Assembly: GCA_025667525.1 (NCBI GenBank)
Contig: CM046877.1
Span: 263,349,706 to 263,413,705, forward strand
Direction: 5' to 3'
Source of the DNA: Glebionis coronaria
Lineage: Eukaryota; Streptophyta; Magnoliopsida; Asterales; Asteraceae
DNA length: 64,000 nucleotides
Below are positions 49,102 to 59,241 of this stretch, piece after piece; positions within the stretch are counted from its first letter, which is position 1; every line of letters begins with the position of its first letter. The notes under the pieces are model-generated. The model ran no database searches. It saw only the letters and a list, made by a program, of their open reading frames with translations, and was not told the DNA's origin. The position numbers and the translations under genes are program-made.

Positions 49102-50823
49102 TGATACACGTGTTTACATTGGGTTCAGATTTGTTCTCGGTATCTCCTCGAATTGATCACGGTTAAAAGTGGAATGATTGTTCTTGGTTACAAATAGGGG
49201 GTTTGGTTTTGGTTATTTAAATTTTAAACTAAATGCAAGTAATTAAAATTGTCGTTAAGTAAAATTAGAAGTCTAGAAATTAAACTACAAATGAGAGCAT
49301 GCAACCTTGGAAATTAAAACTTAACAATTCAAAAAACTTAAAAACAAGTTTTAAATAAACTAAGTAAAAGAGTAGGAAAAACTAAATTTGAAAAATTAAG
49401 CAAAAACAAAACACAGACCTGAGTCCGATCGTAGTGCGATCGTACTCAAAAGTAACCCAGATCGCAACGCGATCGCATCCAACACAACACGATGGATCGT
49501 GTTCCCAGATCGCACTCAATGCGATAATAACCAAGGAATGGATCGTACTGTCCAGTACGATTGGGAGGGGGATCTTACTAACAGATCAGAACCACGATCG
49601 CAGCTAGTGATCGTGGTCTTGATCGTGGTTCCAGATCGTAACAATTGATCGCACTCAAGCGATCGTAGCAAGTAAAGGAGATCCGATCGCACCCCAGATC
49701 GAAGCAAGTGATCGTGGGCGTGGATCGTACCAGTGAAGGGACAAACCGATCGTAGCAGTAAAACCTAATGAGATGGCAAAGGCGTCCAAGGAAGAAAATA
49801 AGCTTAATCCAATAAGCAGTAATCAAATAAGCATTTTCAAACCTTTTAAAATAGTAATAAGCAAAACTCCCAACCTTTTCAATCTAAAACAATCGAACTT
49901 CAATAAAACGGATTAAAGAACTATATGTCTTTTAAGAAAACTTAAACTTGAATAAGCCAAATCAATCGAATAAGAAAATAAGCATCAAGGGCTTATAGCT
50001 TATACGTGTATTAACTTAAATAGGAACGAGAAGGATTAACCTTCAATCACAAAATCATCAAAACTCCCCAAACCGTATGAAATGAACCAAACGAATCAAG
50101 CATGAACTTTTCGGATTAAGATCAAAATAAAATAAAGAAAGGTAGAAATAGATTAAGGAACAAAAAGCTTAACTTGAATTAGATTAGTGAAATCCAAAAT
50201 ACAAAAAGCTTAAAACTTGAAAAAGGAAAAATGGAGAAAAGAAAAAATCCTAGTGAGAGAAAGTTGAGAACTTTCTCTCTCTAAAACTTGAGAGAATGAA
50301 AAAAAAAATGAAAAACTAAGACTAACTAGTTCCAAATTTTGTGAAGTGGAATCCTATATATAGGCGTGTCATGTGGGCTTTGTGAATGGGCTTGGTTTTT
50401 GGGCTTCTTTTCTTCTTTCTTCTTTAGTCTTTGCGTTTCTTCAAATAAACGTTTCCGACTTTGGATTTTGAGAAGTGTCGGTGAATAATTCCAACTCGTC
50501 TTATAATCTTTTGTTTAATAGACTCGAGTTCTTCGACATATATGAATCTTCCATCTTTGGCTCTATTCTTCGATAAATCTTCAAATAGGCACAATGACTT
50601 GAAATCTTTTGCATCTCTTGGACAATAGACTTCGTCTTGAGTCTTTTTCCTCAATAAAACCCGTGCAATCCCATGTTTTCTTCAATATTCATCCGGTTGA
50701 CTCTGAAAATACAATAAACCCAAAAACCACGCATAATTCCAAACAAATGATATTAAACACGCGTTTTGGTCTTGTTTTAGTAAGAAATAAGTGGTAAAAG
50801 GATGGGTGATTTCACACCTATCA
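49102..50823 (-). repeat. 5' LTR of element G
   Basis: Copy of 39571-41288; it carries the GATCG array at 49424-49755 and CCTATATATAGG at 50353-50364 as likely TATA box (minus). One base of the terminal hairpin is changed (GGTGTGAAATCACC). Confidence 0.93.
49424..49755 (-). repeat. GATCG motif array in 5' LTR of G
   Basis: Second copy of the array at 39890-40225. Several units differ between copies by C/T or G/A changes (for example GATCATAC against GATCGTAC). Confidence 0.88.
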
Positions 50824-50828
50824 ATTAT

Positions 50829-51409
50829 CTTTATCATTGCGGGCTAAACTAATTGAAAACTGCATTTTTTTCGTGCAGTGTATAAGAAGACCAGCTGTGA
50901 CTGCTGATCACGGAGGTTTAGTAATTTTTCAATACGTACAGAAAACACACACAATAACATAATAACCAAATTATAATGTCTATGTAAAATGTATATAGAT
51001 GCGACATTCTTGCAACTTATATCAGATGAAGGACGAACAAAAAAGATTTACTTTTGCTGTGTCATCTTTCCAAGGGGTTAGCCTTTTTTAATTGATTATT
51101 TATATCCTTTTAATTGCTCTAACATATTAGTCCATGAACTCACGTTGTTGTTTGTGCAATACGGAATTTAACTCACGTTTGTTTTTGTGCAATATGGAAC
51201 TCTAGGTAGTTCTGTTTATTTAAACTTTGAACTATGTTCTCGATGTGCTTTGGAATCATTTTTAGTGGGTGTTTTGCATTGCTATTTTTCTCTACTTAAA
51301 TGCATTTTTCTCTACTCTTATGAAGTAGGACATACGAACTACAGGTCTCAAAGTAACTGTATGTTCAGTCTATTTTTAAAGTCATTAACTTGGTTCCTTT
51401 TTTTGTAAG
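50829..51409. other. Unassigned sequence right of element G
   Basis: Host sequence resuming after the ATTAT duplication, A/T rich. Possibly intronic relative to the exon-like blocks downstream. No confident coding segment. Confidence 0.4.
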
Positions 51410-53644
51410 GGACCAATAGCAGACATAGATATTGAGTCCGAGAAGTATAGGTGGATGGGAAGTGCTAGAATTAACATCTATGTAAGTTTTAGAGTTTGTT
51501 TTTTAGATTTCTTACGGACACTAAGAAGGTCTGCATTTGCATTCATAGTTTGTATCATTCTAAACACAGTCATCTATGTCTTTGTCTTTCTCCCTCTCTT
51601 TCTTGGAATCATCCATTAGTGAGAGTATATTATCAACGAAGTTGTTTGAACTAAACTTGACACAGTTATTTCTTGCAACAATTTATTTAGGGCCTCCAAC
51701 GAGTTCTAGAACTACGGAAATATAATGGGTGTATTTATTTTGTACCGGCTCCTGGTTTTGAAGATGTAGGAGAGCCAGTCAGTTTGGGTGTTGATAAATC
51801 TATGGAACCTCTTAAGCTCGGCTGCATAGCTACCAAGGCCCTAAGATTGACTTCTCGAGTTTATGTTGGAGAAAGCTCAATGGTCCGTTTATTGGTGTTT
51901 GGCTTTAGAATGTTCCTTGGGGTTCTGAAACAGCCAAGGCCGCACCTAACGCTAAGGTTTGTTTTAGCTTATTATTCGTGTTTTTGATCTATCAGCACTT
52001 GCATTCTTTCTTAATGGAGAACGAGATATTGTCAAGAACTTTTTGCTTCCCTCTCTTCAATTGCAGGTAATCTTCGTCCCCCTTTGTGCTACTTTTTTTG
52101 TTAACTCTTTGCTAAAATGGAAATTCAACAACCACAAATGAGCTCATGCCTTCTTATTCTAATACACTAAATGAGAGTGTGAAATAACCTTAACAAGTAC
52201 GAGTGACCTAAACCTGTATAGACAAAAGGTCTTAGGTCTTCTTAATCTATAATCTTTGAATCATTATGTTTATTATTACGTTATTGCCAGTAACAGAATA
52301 CACGTACATATGAGATCTTATTGAAAATAGAGCTCCTCAATTTTTAAATGTCCAAACTTTCTGTAATGTCATTACAACACCGCATCAGAAACAATAAATG
52401 GTTCCCATGATACACATAAAAGACAGGTTCAAGGGCGATATTTGCTGAAGAGGTAGATTATCAACGGGGATCGGCATAGACATGGGAACAACATAGTCAT
52501 GTGTTGCTGTATAACTAGCTTTCATTAACAACGTAGCTGAACCTAATTTATCTTGAGTAAGTGCCTAATTAACTATATATTGTTACGATAAGTAAAAATT
52601 AGAACTTCTCTGCTTTTTATGCATGATAGGCTCGACAGTAGAAACAAAAGTATTATTGAAAACAAACCATTTCTCTATTTGGTATCTTAACTTTTTTAGA
52701 AAGTAATAATTGAAATCTTGGCTTGCAGCTCAAACATGAAGCCAAGAGCCTGGTAGACATTCAGACACTATCACTAGCTTACATAGTGTCTACTGAAACG
52801 AAGGCAGGAACTGTTAATATAAGGCCTCAGACCAGGTCTATTAGTGTTGGAGTTAGCCGTATAGCCAGAGGCACACGTCCGAGTAGGGAAGAGTGCAGCT
52901 CTACTCATAGCCAAGGTAAACATGTCACCCTTGCCTTCCCATTGTTCTGCAGCTTAGTTTTACAAATTAATTGTTGTATATATAGATCCCATTTAAAATC
53001 CACCCACGTTGTTTTGTACTGACTTATGAGACTTAGACCAACAATTCTATGTACACTTGGCAACGTGATATTGACTGATCCTGATGCATAAAAAGTTCAG
53101 TCGACTTTGGACTGCTAAAATGGTCAACTTCTCTCTGTTTTCTCCTTGGTCAACGTGATATTGACTGATCTGTTTCGACATCAGCATAGCTTCGAAAGCA
53201 GTCTGTGGGTAAGAACAAAACTAAAAAGTGCTGTCAGCTTCATCATGTTTCTCATTAAGATGCCTTACAAAGCTTATCCAAAAACCCGTAGTTTCTAATA
53301 AATGATAAATTGTTGTACTCTATTAGTTGTACATGAATTTTATTAATGTTATCTAGTGTTTCAGGGGTGTCAGCAAACCCGAAGAGATGTTTATAGCTCA
53401 ATAAGTATACATTAAACTAAATGGAATTGGATAAATATGAACTCTTGACATAAAAATCATGATAGTTTGCAAGTTTAACTTATCTATTTGTTTTGATTCA
53501 GGTTCTTATGAAGACACTAATGCGGATGTTTTTGTTTCGGGTTCTTCTAGAGGCACCACTATGGATGTTTCAGCCTCGCTAATAGCAAGAGGGATCGTGC
53601 AAATTTCTGTTCTACCCTCATGGAAGGCATATCTGCATGGTTGA
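51410..53644 (+). pseudogene. Candidate exons of an unidentified host gene
   Basis: Open blocks with splice-like borders: 51410-51481 (TTGTAAG/ to TAT/GTAAGT; GPIADIDIESEKYRWMGSAR), 51691-51956 (TTTAG/ to AAG/GTTTGT; includes YFVPAPGFEDVGEPVSLGVD), about 51980-52066 (DLSALAFFLNGERDIVKNFL, then GCAG/GTAATC), 52729-52915 (TTGCAG/ to AAG/GTAAAC; LKHEAKSLVDIQTLSLAYIV) and 53502-53644 (TTCAG/ to a TGA; NADVFVSGSSRGTTMDVSAS). The codon pattern and borders look like a real multi-exon gene or recent pseudogene, but I do not recognise the family. They may belong with the block at 54360-54911. Confidence 0.45.
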
Positions 53645-54359
53645 TTTCTAGGAAATTAGATCAGGTGTTTGACTCTCACCAGAGTTAAGTTTTTCTCTCT
53701 TTCCAAAATTTTCAACCGGACTACGAGTCATTCCATTTATATCTGCCGCTGCATCATAAAAAGATTGTGGACAGTTAGAAGTTAAAACCCTTCAATTGCT
53801 CATGTGTGACTCCTCCTTATCTTGAGACATGCAAATCAAACGATGTTTTTGGGGTTGTGTATTAAAATCTAAAATCCCTTTTTAAACTTTTTTCTTATTG
53901 CCTTTAGGTTCTGGCTATTTCAAATAAATTTTAAACTTAAATCTTGAGTCCTCCACGTTTGGATATAAGGATAAAACAACTACACGTTATCAAAACTTAA
54001 CTGTTATTAACAGCAGAATGCTCATTGTGATTATTGTTCAACAAGTTTTTAATGCCACAACAGAAGAGTAAAAAATTAACTGTAAAATATATTTGGTAAC
54101 TTTATGCTTTAATGTTTATATTAGTTTCATACGTCTTTATATATTTACTACAAAAAGAACTTTACGGATTCCAATAAACCAATAAGATCAATAGGATAAG
54201 CCGAAAAAGTGAACTTATTGCCTTTTCCATTTTCCATATTGCGTTCACATCGTTTTGATGTCTTTCTTATTTATTTGTATGTGTCACTTATGTCGCGCAT
54301 CTAATACACCAACTTTTTTAATATAGAGCTACAAACAATAACAACATGTACCTCGACAG

Positions 54360-54911
54360 TATTTTGAACTCTATGTTACCAGTGAGAAAAAAGATGCATG
54401 TTTTCAACTTGCCAATCTCAAGTTCACGAAGTTATCAAATTTCGATTTCTGGCAAGATAAATTAAATAGTAATAGCGGTAGTTATAATGTTAAAGGAGTG
54501 GATGGAAGAAAACGGATGCATTACATTTTGATAAAGGATGGAGTAGATACTTCCATGGAGGTAAGGTTTAAAGCGGGGTCTGATCATAGAGTTCATGTAG
54601 ATATATTTGCCTATTATGAAGTTAATAGTTTTTCTTATGATTTTCCTTCTGGTATTAAAACCGACTACGGGGCAAAACTCTTTAGCTTTGATATAAAGGA
54701 TGGCCTAATCTCGCTGGAGAGATCATTCCTAGCTGTACCCACCGATGCCTCCCTCATAATTAAAGGATACTTGCTGGATCTTGATACAAATGAAGTGATT
54801 TTGGACGGCCGTTACGAATTTATCCCACCAACCAAAGGTTCCAGCACTGCTGTTGGTACTCTTGATGGAACAAGTTGTTCTTTAGAACTGAAAGTGGATT
54901 GGAAATACTAA
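54360..54911 (+). CDS. Last exon of a host gene, possibly DUF6598-like
   Basis: Open from about 54353 to TAA 54909-54911, following T-rich sequence with possible acceptors at ATATAG (54327) or TCGACAG (54358). It reads QYFELYVTSEKKDACFQLAN and later LAVPTDASLIIKGYLLDLDT, ending LELKVDWKY: alternating beta-strand-like sequence, no signal peptide, no membrane segment. From memory the AVP.D.SL motif and the VKVxW-type ending resemble plant DUF6598 proteins, function unknown; this is weak. The nearest upstream exon-like block ends in a stop, so the gene is not shown to be complete. The downstream 54912-55400 is A/T rich with nothing recognised. Confidence 0.45.
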   Translation, partial: YFELYVTSEKKDACFQLANLKFTKLSNFDFWQDKLNSNSGSYNVKGVDGRKRMHYILIKDGVDTSMEVRFKAGSDHRVHVDIFAYYEVNSFSYDFPSGIKTDYGAKLFSFDIKDGLISLERSFLAVPTDASLIIKGYLLDLDTNEVILDGRYEFIPPTKGSSTAVGTLDGTSCSLELKVDWKY

Positions 54912-55400
54912 GTTCATTGGATATACTAAGCTAGATTGTTGATGATGGTGTTTGTTTATCTAAATTGGTATTTGTCATTTGCTGTGATTTTAATAGTTTA
55001 CTATAGAAATTTAAGAGCAGCTTTTGCTCAAAAGAAAATTTAAGAGCAGGTTTATGTTGTTTGAACTTATATGTTTACAATACGTTCTTTGCTCTATATG
55101 AGTAAAAAGGTCACAAGCTATAGTTTTAGTTACCGAGGTAACAAGATTAAAATCGTTAAAACCTGGCATGAGCATTGTTGGTTACTTAAATACTAACTTT
55201 GTTTTTTCTATTTTTAATAAGAGGAAAGTGCAAAAATCATCCATCTGGTATGTCAAAAAATCGAATTACATCATTCGTTAGTTTTTTGGACAACAGCCAT
55301 CCTTTTGTTAGTGCGCGGGGCACAATACATCCCTCTTGGACTAACAATGCAAATGTTTTTTTGTTAAGAATTAACAAGGTTTAAAAAGAGGGTATCCTTG

Positions 55401-55969
55401 TCTTTTTCCTTTTCTAGGAATGTATAGGAACCTTAATATAACTTGTTTAAAAAAAATTATTTTCAAAAAAAAAATTATTTTCGAAAAAAAAAAATTATTT
55501 GAAAAAAAAAGTCATTTAAAAAAAGTTTTATTTTCAAAAAAAAAGTTTAATTTTCGAAAAAAAAGTTTTATCTTTTTCGAAAAAAATAAAAAACATTTTT
55601 TTCGAAAAAAAGTTTAATTTTTTATAAAAAGTTTGTTTCGAAAACAAAAGTTAAACTTTTTTTTTAAATAACTTATTTCAAAACAAAGAATTTTGAAAAA
55701 ATAATTTAATCTTTTTTCGAAAAAAAAAATATCGAAAAAAAATAAAACTTTTTTTTTCGAAAATAATTTTTTTCCGAAAATAAAACTTTTTCGTTCGAAT
55801 TTTTTTTAACAAAATTATACTTTTTTACGAAAATAAATTTTTTTCCAAAATAAAACTTTTTTTCGAAAATAAAACTTTTTTTTAGAAAATAATTTTTTTT
55901 TATGAAAATATTTTTTTTTTCGAAACAAGTTATGATAAAGATCACAATACATCCCTAGAAAAGGAAAAA
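55401..55969. repeat. Large imperfect inverted repeat of A/T tracts with TTCGAA cores
   Basis: Outer arms CTTTTTCCTTTTCTAGGAAT (55401-) and ATACATCCCTAGAAAAGG (about 55948-55965) are inverted copies. Inner arms TAACTTGTTT and AAACAAGTTA (55439, about 55923) also pair. Between them are many poly-A and poly-T blocks joined by TTTTCGAAAA, each itself palindromic. The whole could fold into a hairpin of about 570 bp. Open frames across it (Lys/Phe-rich) are artefacts. The copia LTR begins at its right edge. Confidence 0.75.
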
Positions 55970-56434
55970 TGTTAGGACCATTGTAATAGTTATATGTAAT
56001 AGGTAGACTAGGAGGTATGTAGTTCCTCCTGGTCCTAGTAGTAGTAGGAGCAAGTCCTGCTCCTGGTCCTAGTCGAAGTCAAACTTTATTATTTACTTAA
56101 TATTCTGTTAGGATATGCATGAGATATGTTAGGAAAGGATATGCATATCAGTTTTACACGTTTTCTTTAATGATGTATTAGGGTTTCCTTGTAGTATAAA
56201 AGGAACCTTAGGCAGAAGGGTTAGACACACCTTCACAAAACGTAGTTCTAGTCATTATCAATATTAGAAATCCTTAGAAAGGATCAAGTCTTTATAGTTA
56301 TTCTGTTCTTCTTAATTATATTTATATTCTACATTCATATTGTGTATAAAGTCTCTTTGTGATTTGACTTGTGATTACAGAAGTCATTCACCGGTCCTGA
56401 CAGGCTGCAAGATCTACATCTAGTAGACCCAACA
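55970..56434 (+). repeat. 5' LTR of the copia element
   Basis: 465 bp starting TGTTAGGACC and ending CCCAACA. TATAAAAG at 56195-56202 is the likely TATA box. It contains CTCCTGGTCCTAG twice (about 56026 and 56059), a motif type that recurs near the 3' end of the element. Confidence 0.85.
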
Positions 56435-56436
56435 AG

Positions 56437-56452
56437 TGGTATCAGAGCCTGG
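56437..56452 (+). other. Primer binding site of the copia element (initiator-Met type)
   Basis: TGGTATCAGAGCCTGG, two bases after the LTR end, contains the standard copia primer site complementary to the tRNA-iMet 3' end. Confidence 0.9.
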
Positions 56453-56507
56453 AAGGGTCTCTATACAAGAAGAATCAAGTTTTCTTATTTCTGACAATTT
56501 GTTTATC

Positions 56508-57956
56508 ATGTCTGCCTCAACTTCTACTCCAACAGGAGAAGACAGCACTCCTAAAATTGTGCAACCTCAGCAGATCCTGGCTACGGTCTCCAACACGAAT
56601 GGAAAATTCCCTCTTCTGAAGAAGGGTGAATATGATAACTGGGCAATGAAGATGGAATGGTGGATCACCAACCCTGATCAAGATCTTTGGAAGATCATTC
56701 TGAATGGGAACAGCAGGAAGCTTACTGGACGAGACAAGAACGGTAATATTACTCTTCTTGACCCTAAATCTCATGAGGAAATCATAGCTATTCAGCAGGA
56801 GGTAAAAGCAAAAACGATTTTGCTTCAATCTCTTCCTGAAGATCACATGGGTGACTTCTACCATTTGGATGATGCCAGAGAGATCTGGAATGGCATAAAA
56901 GCAAGGTTCGGCGGGAATGAGAAGTCAAAGAAAATGCGAAGGTCCATGCTGAGAGATGAATTTACCGAATTCAAAATCTCAGAAACTGAAGGTCTAAATC
57001 AAGGGTATGATAGGTTCCAGAAGATATTGAGCCAGTTGAATCAACTTCGGTCAAAGCCTGATGATGGTGACATTAATGCAAGGTTTCTTAAAGCCTTACC
57101 CTACTCATGGAATCAGGTGGTGATCTCTCTCAAAGCCAAAGGTGGGCTTGACTATCTCACCTTTGATGATCTGTTTCATAGGCTCAGAACATTCGAACCC
57201 CATGTGAGAGGATTTCCAAGTGACTCTTTTCCCACCCCTGCTAATTCAGCCTTTGTGAGTTCTATGGCATCTAGTCCCATGTCATATGCAAGTAGCCCAA
57301 GCAATACTGTCTCCTCTCAGCATACTGTTCAGCATACTTCTGCTCCTGATCCTACTGCCAAGTCTGGTAGTATGGTAGAAGCTGTTCTTCATTCTTTTGT
57401 GGCTGATGTTAATGCTGAACAACAACTTGCTTTTGATGACTTCAAACAGGTTGATAAACTTGACCTGGATGAGATGGATCTTAAATGGCAGATGGCCATG
57501 CTTACCCTTAGGGTTCACAAGTTCGAGAAGAAAGCAGGAAGGAAATTTAATTACAACCCTCGGGAGCCAGCAAGATTCGATAGAAGCAAGGTACGATGCT
57601 ATAACTGGCAGCAACAGGGTCACTTTGCAAGGGAGTGCCCTAGCAAGAATGATCAGGAGAAGAGCAGGTACTCCGCTTTCAAGGTTCAGGAGGTAAAAGA
57701 TGACAGGAAGGCATTGGTATCTGTTGACTCTATGGTCAACTGGAATGATCATCAGGCTTCTACTCTGGAATCAGCTGAATCCTCGACTGACGTGTTTGCA
57801 ATGATTGCTGGGAATCACTCTGATGCAGAAGAAGCAGACGAGTTTGCTCTTATGGGCATCTCACCTCAGGTACAACATTGTCCTCTTGGTTGTCATGATA
57901 AATACTCAGAATTGTTGTCCCAATTTAATGAAGTAAATGATCAAAATGATAAGTAA
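56508..57956 (+). CDS. gag: Copia Gag with damaged zinc knuckle
   Basis: Start MSASTSTPTG (56508); the frame is open further upstream but this ATG fits the family. It contains the copia Gag core (WAMKMEWWITNPDQDLWKII, then ETEGLNQGYDRFQKILSQLN) and DEMDLKWQMAMLTLR. The zinc knuckle reads CYNWQQQGHFARECP (about 57597-57641), with Trp where the second Cys of CX2CX4HX4C should be, so it should not bind zinc normally. It ends at TAA 57954-57956; the same frame continues beyond with related sequence, so the stop is probably a mutation. Confidence 0.85.
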   Translation: MSASTSTPTGEDSTPKIVQPQQILATVSNTNGKFPLLKKGEYDNWAMKMEWWITNPDQDLWKIILNGNSRKLTGRDKNGNITLLDPKSHEEIIAIQQEVKAKTILLQSLPEDHMGDFYHLDDAREIWNGIKARFGGNEKSKKMRRSMLRDEFTEFKISETEGLNQGYDRFQKILSQLNQLRSKPDDGDINARFLKALPYSWNQVVISLKAKGGLDYLTFDDLFHRLRTFEPHVRGFPSDSFPTPANSAFVSSMASSPMSYASSPSNTVSSQHTVQHTSAPDPTAKSGSMVEAVLHSFVADVNAEQQLAFDDFKQVDKLDLDEMDLKWQMAMLTLRVHKFEKKAGRKFNYNPREPARFDRSKVRCYNWQQQGHFARECPSKNDQEKSRYSAFKVQEVKDDRKALVSVDSMVNWNDHQASTLESAESSTDVFAMIAGNHSDAEEADEFALMGISPQVQHCPLGCHDKYSELLSQFNEVNDQNDK

Positions 57957-59210
57957 TTTTTAGAGGTTCAAGCCTATAAGGCTTCATTAAACACATTGGA
58001 ATAACAAAAGAGGTGGTTACAAGATACACAACGTGCGTATGAGGATAAAATCAGGATACTAAGCATTGATTTAGAAAACACTACAAATATGCTTAAATAT
58101 ACAGAAACTGAAAGAGATGCTAGTATCAAAGAAAAAGAGGAGATGCAAGCTAAATTAGATGCTACAATGCTAAGATTTGACAAATGGCAAAAGGCACCTA
58201 AAAATCTTTCAAAATTAATTGACAGTAGCATGTCTGGCAGAACTAAAAGAGGCTTAGGATTTGAAAAATATATTGATTCAGAAGATGTATTTGATTTATC
58301 TTTCTCAAGTGTCTTTGATGCCGACAAAGAGGATGAGGGCAAACCTAGCTACAATAGGTTTAAACCAGCAGCAGAAATGCATGCTGTCCCTCCTCCTCTT
58401 ACTGGAACTTTTATGCCCACTTCATGGCATAATGACACGGATGGATCACAGATGCTTGAGTCCCCAACAAGTTCTACTAATACAAATGACTTTGTCTCAT
58501 GTATTTTCAGTGACAAAGCCGGTGACTCTGCATCTAATGGTTCAAGTGAAGAGTCAAGACCTACAAGTTCCAAGTTGAATGAACATGCTGCTACTGGTGC
58601 TAGGAAGTGTGAAGAAAAAGTTGCTGTCAAGTCAAGTGTGTTTGGTCCTTGTTTATTGAGTCCTAGGAAGAATGTTTTTCCTAGAAATGTGTGTAATAAA
58701 ATAGGCAGTATGAAACAATCTCATTCTAATAATAGGTCTTTCAAAACATGTTTTGTTTGTGGCAGTTCCTTTCTTTTAATTAAAGATTGTGATTATTATG
58801 ACACACAAGCATCTGTTAAGCATGCTTTTCCTGCTCCTGGTTCACCAGGAGCTGCTTCATATGCTTCTAGAAGACTTAATCCTAGTGCTCCAATGTTTAA
58901 TACTTCTAGAGTATCCTCTCCTTTCGCGTCTGATTATTGGAGAGATAGTGGATTCCAAACAACCAGTAATTATTTTCAAAATTTTAATCCAATCTATCCG
59001 CATAATTTAGACCACACGTATTTTGGTTTGGGAAATTTGGGAACTGTTGTTAAGCCCTCAGCAGGTTGTTCTTGGTCAAATAATAATACCCATATGATGC
59101 ATAGGCAACCAAGGAACAATGGTGGATCTCATCAATCTTCTTGGCATTCTTCTAATGATCCACAAGGCAGGCTCAAACCTGAAAAGGTTTGGGTCCCCTT
59201 AAGACACTAA
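57957..59210 (+). pseudogene. Copia Gag continuation, broken
   Basis: Same frame as gag, with a second stop at 58002-58004. It encodes a coiled-coil-like stretch (KIRILSIDLENTTNMLKYTE and following), a Ser-rich middle and a second Cys motif (CFVCGSSFLLIKDC, about 58750-58791) that lacks the His of a true knuckle. It ends with KPEKVWVPLRH and TAA 59208-59210. About 30 bp later pol opens in another frame behind CTAAC, a T-rich tract and TTGTAG. Confidence 0.75.
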
Positions 59211-59241
59211 CTTTTGCATTTTTATTATCTTGTTGTTGTAG

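Larger units (their letters stand above)
39571..50823 (-). mobile_element. Element G: complete Athila-like gypsy element, minus strand
   Basis: An 11.25-kb element with LTRs 39571-41288 and 49102-50823, target duplication ATTAT (39566-39570 and 50824-50828), primer site 49084-49099, one uninterrupted Gag-Pol (43220-48889) and a polypurine tract at 41289-41302. The LTRs differ at roughly 30 positions by eye (about 98% identical), so insertion is fairly recent. It lacks an env-like ORF and the tandem double hairpin found in A, B and D. Confidence 0.95.

Noticed and set aside
51410..54911. Toxin-type (ribosome-inactivating) protein gene
   Set aside because: Considered because of a vague resemblance of the last exon to domains found beside such proteins, but no catalytic motif of that family is visible.
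55420..55945. Lys/Phe-rich open frames
   Set aside because: They arise from the A/T inverted repeat; composition is low-complexity and mirrored on both strands.
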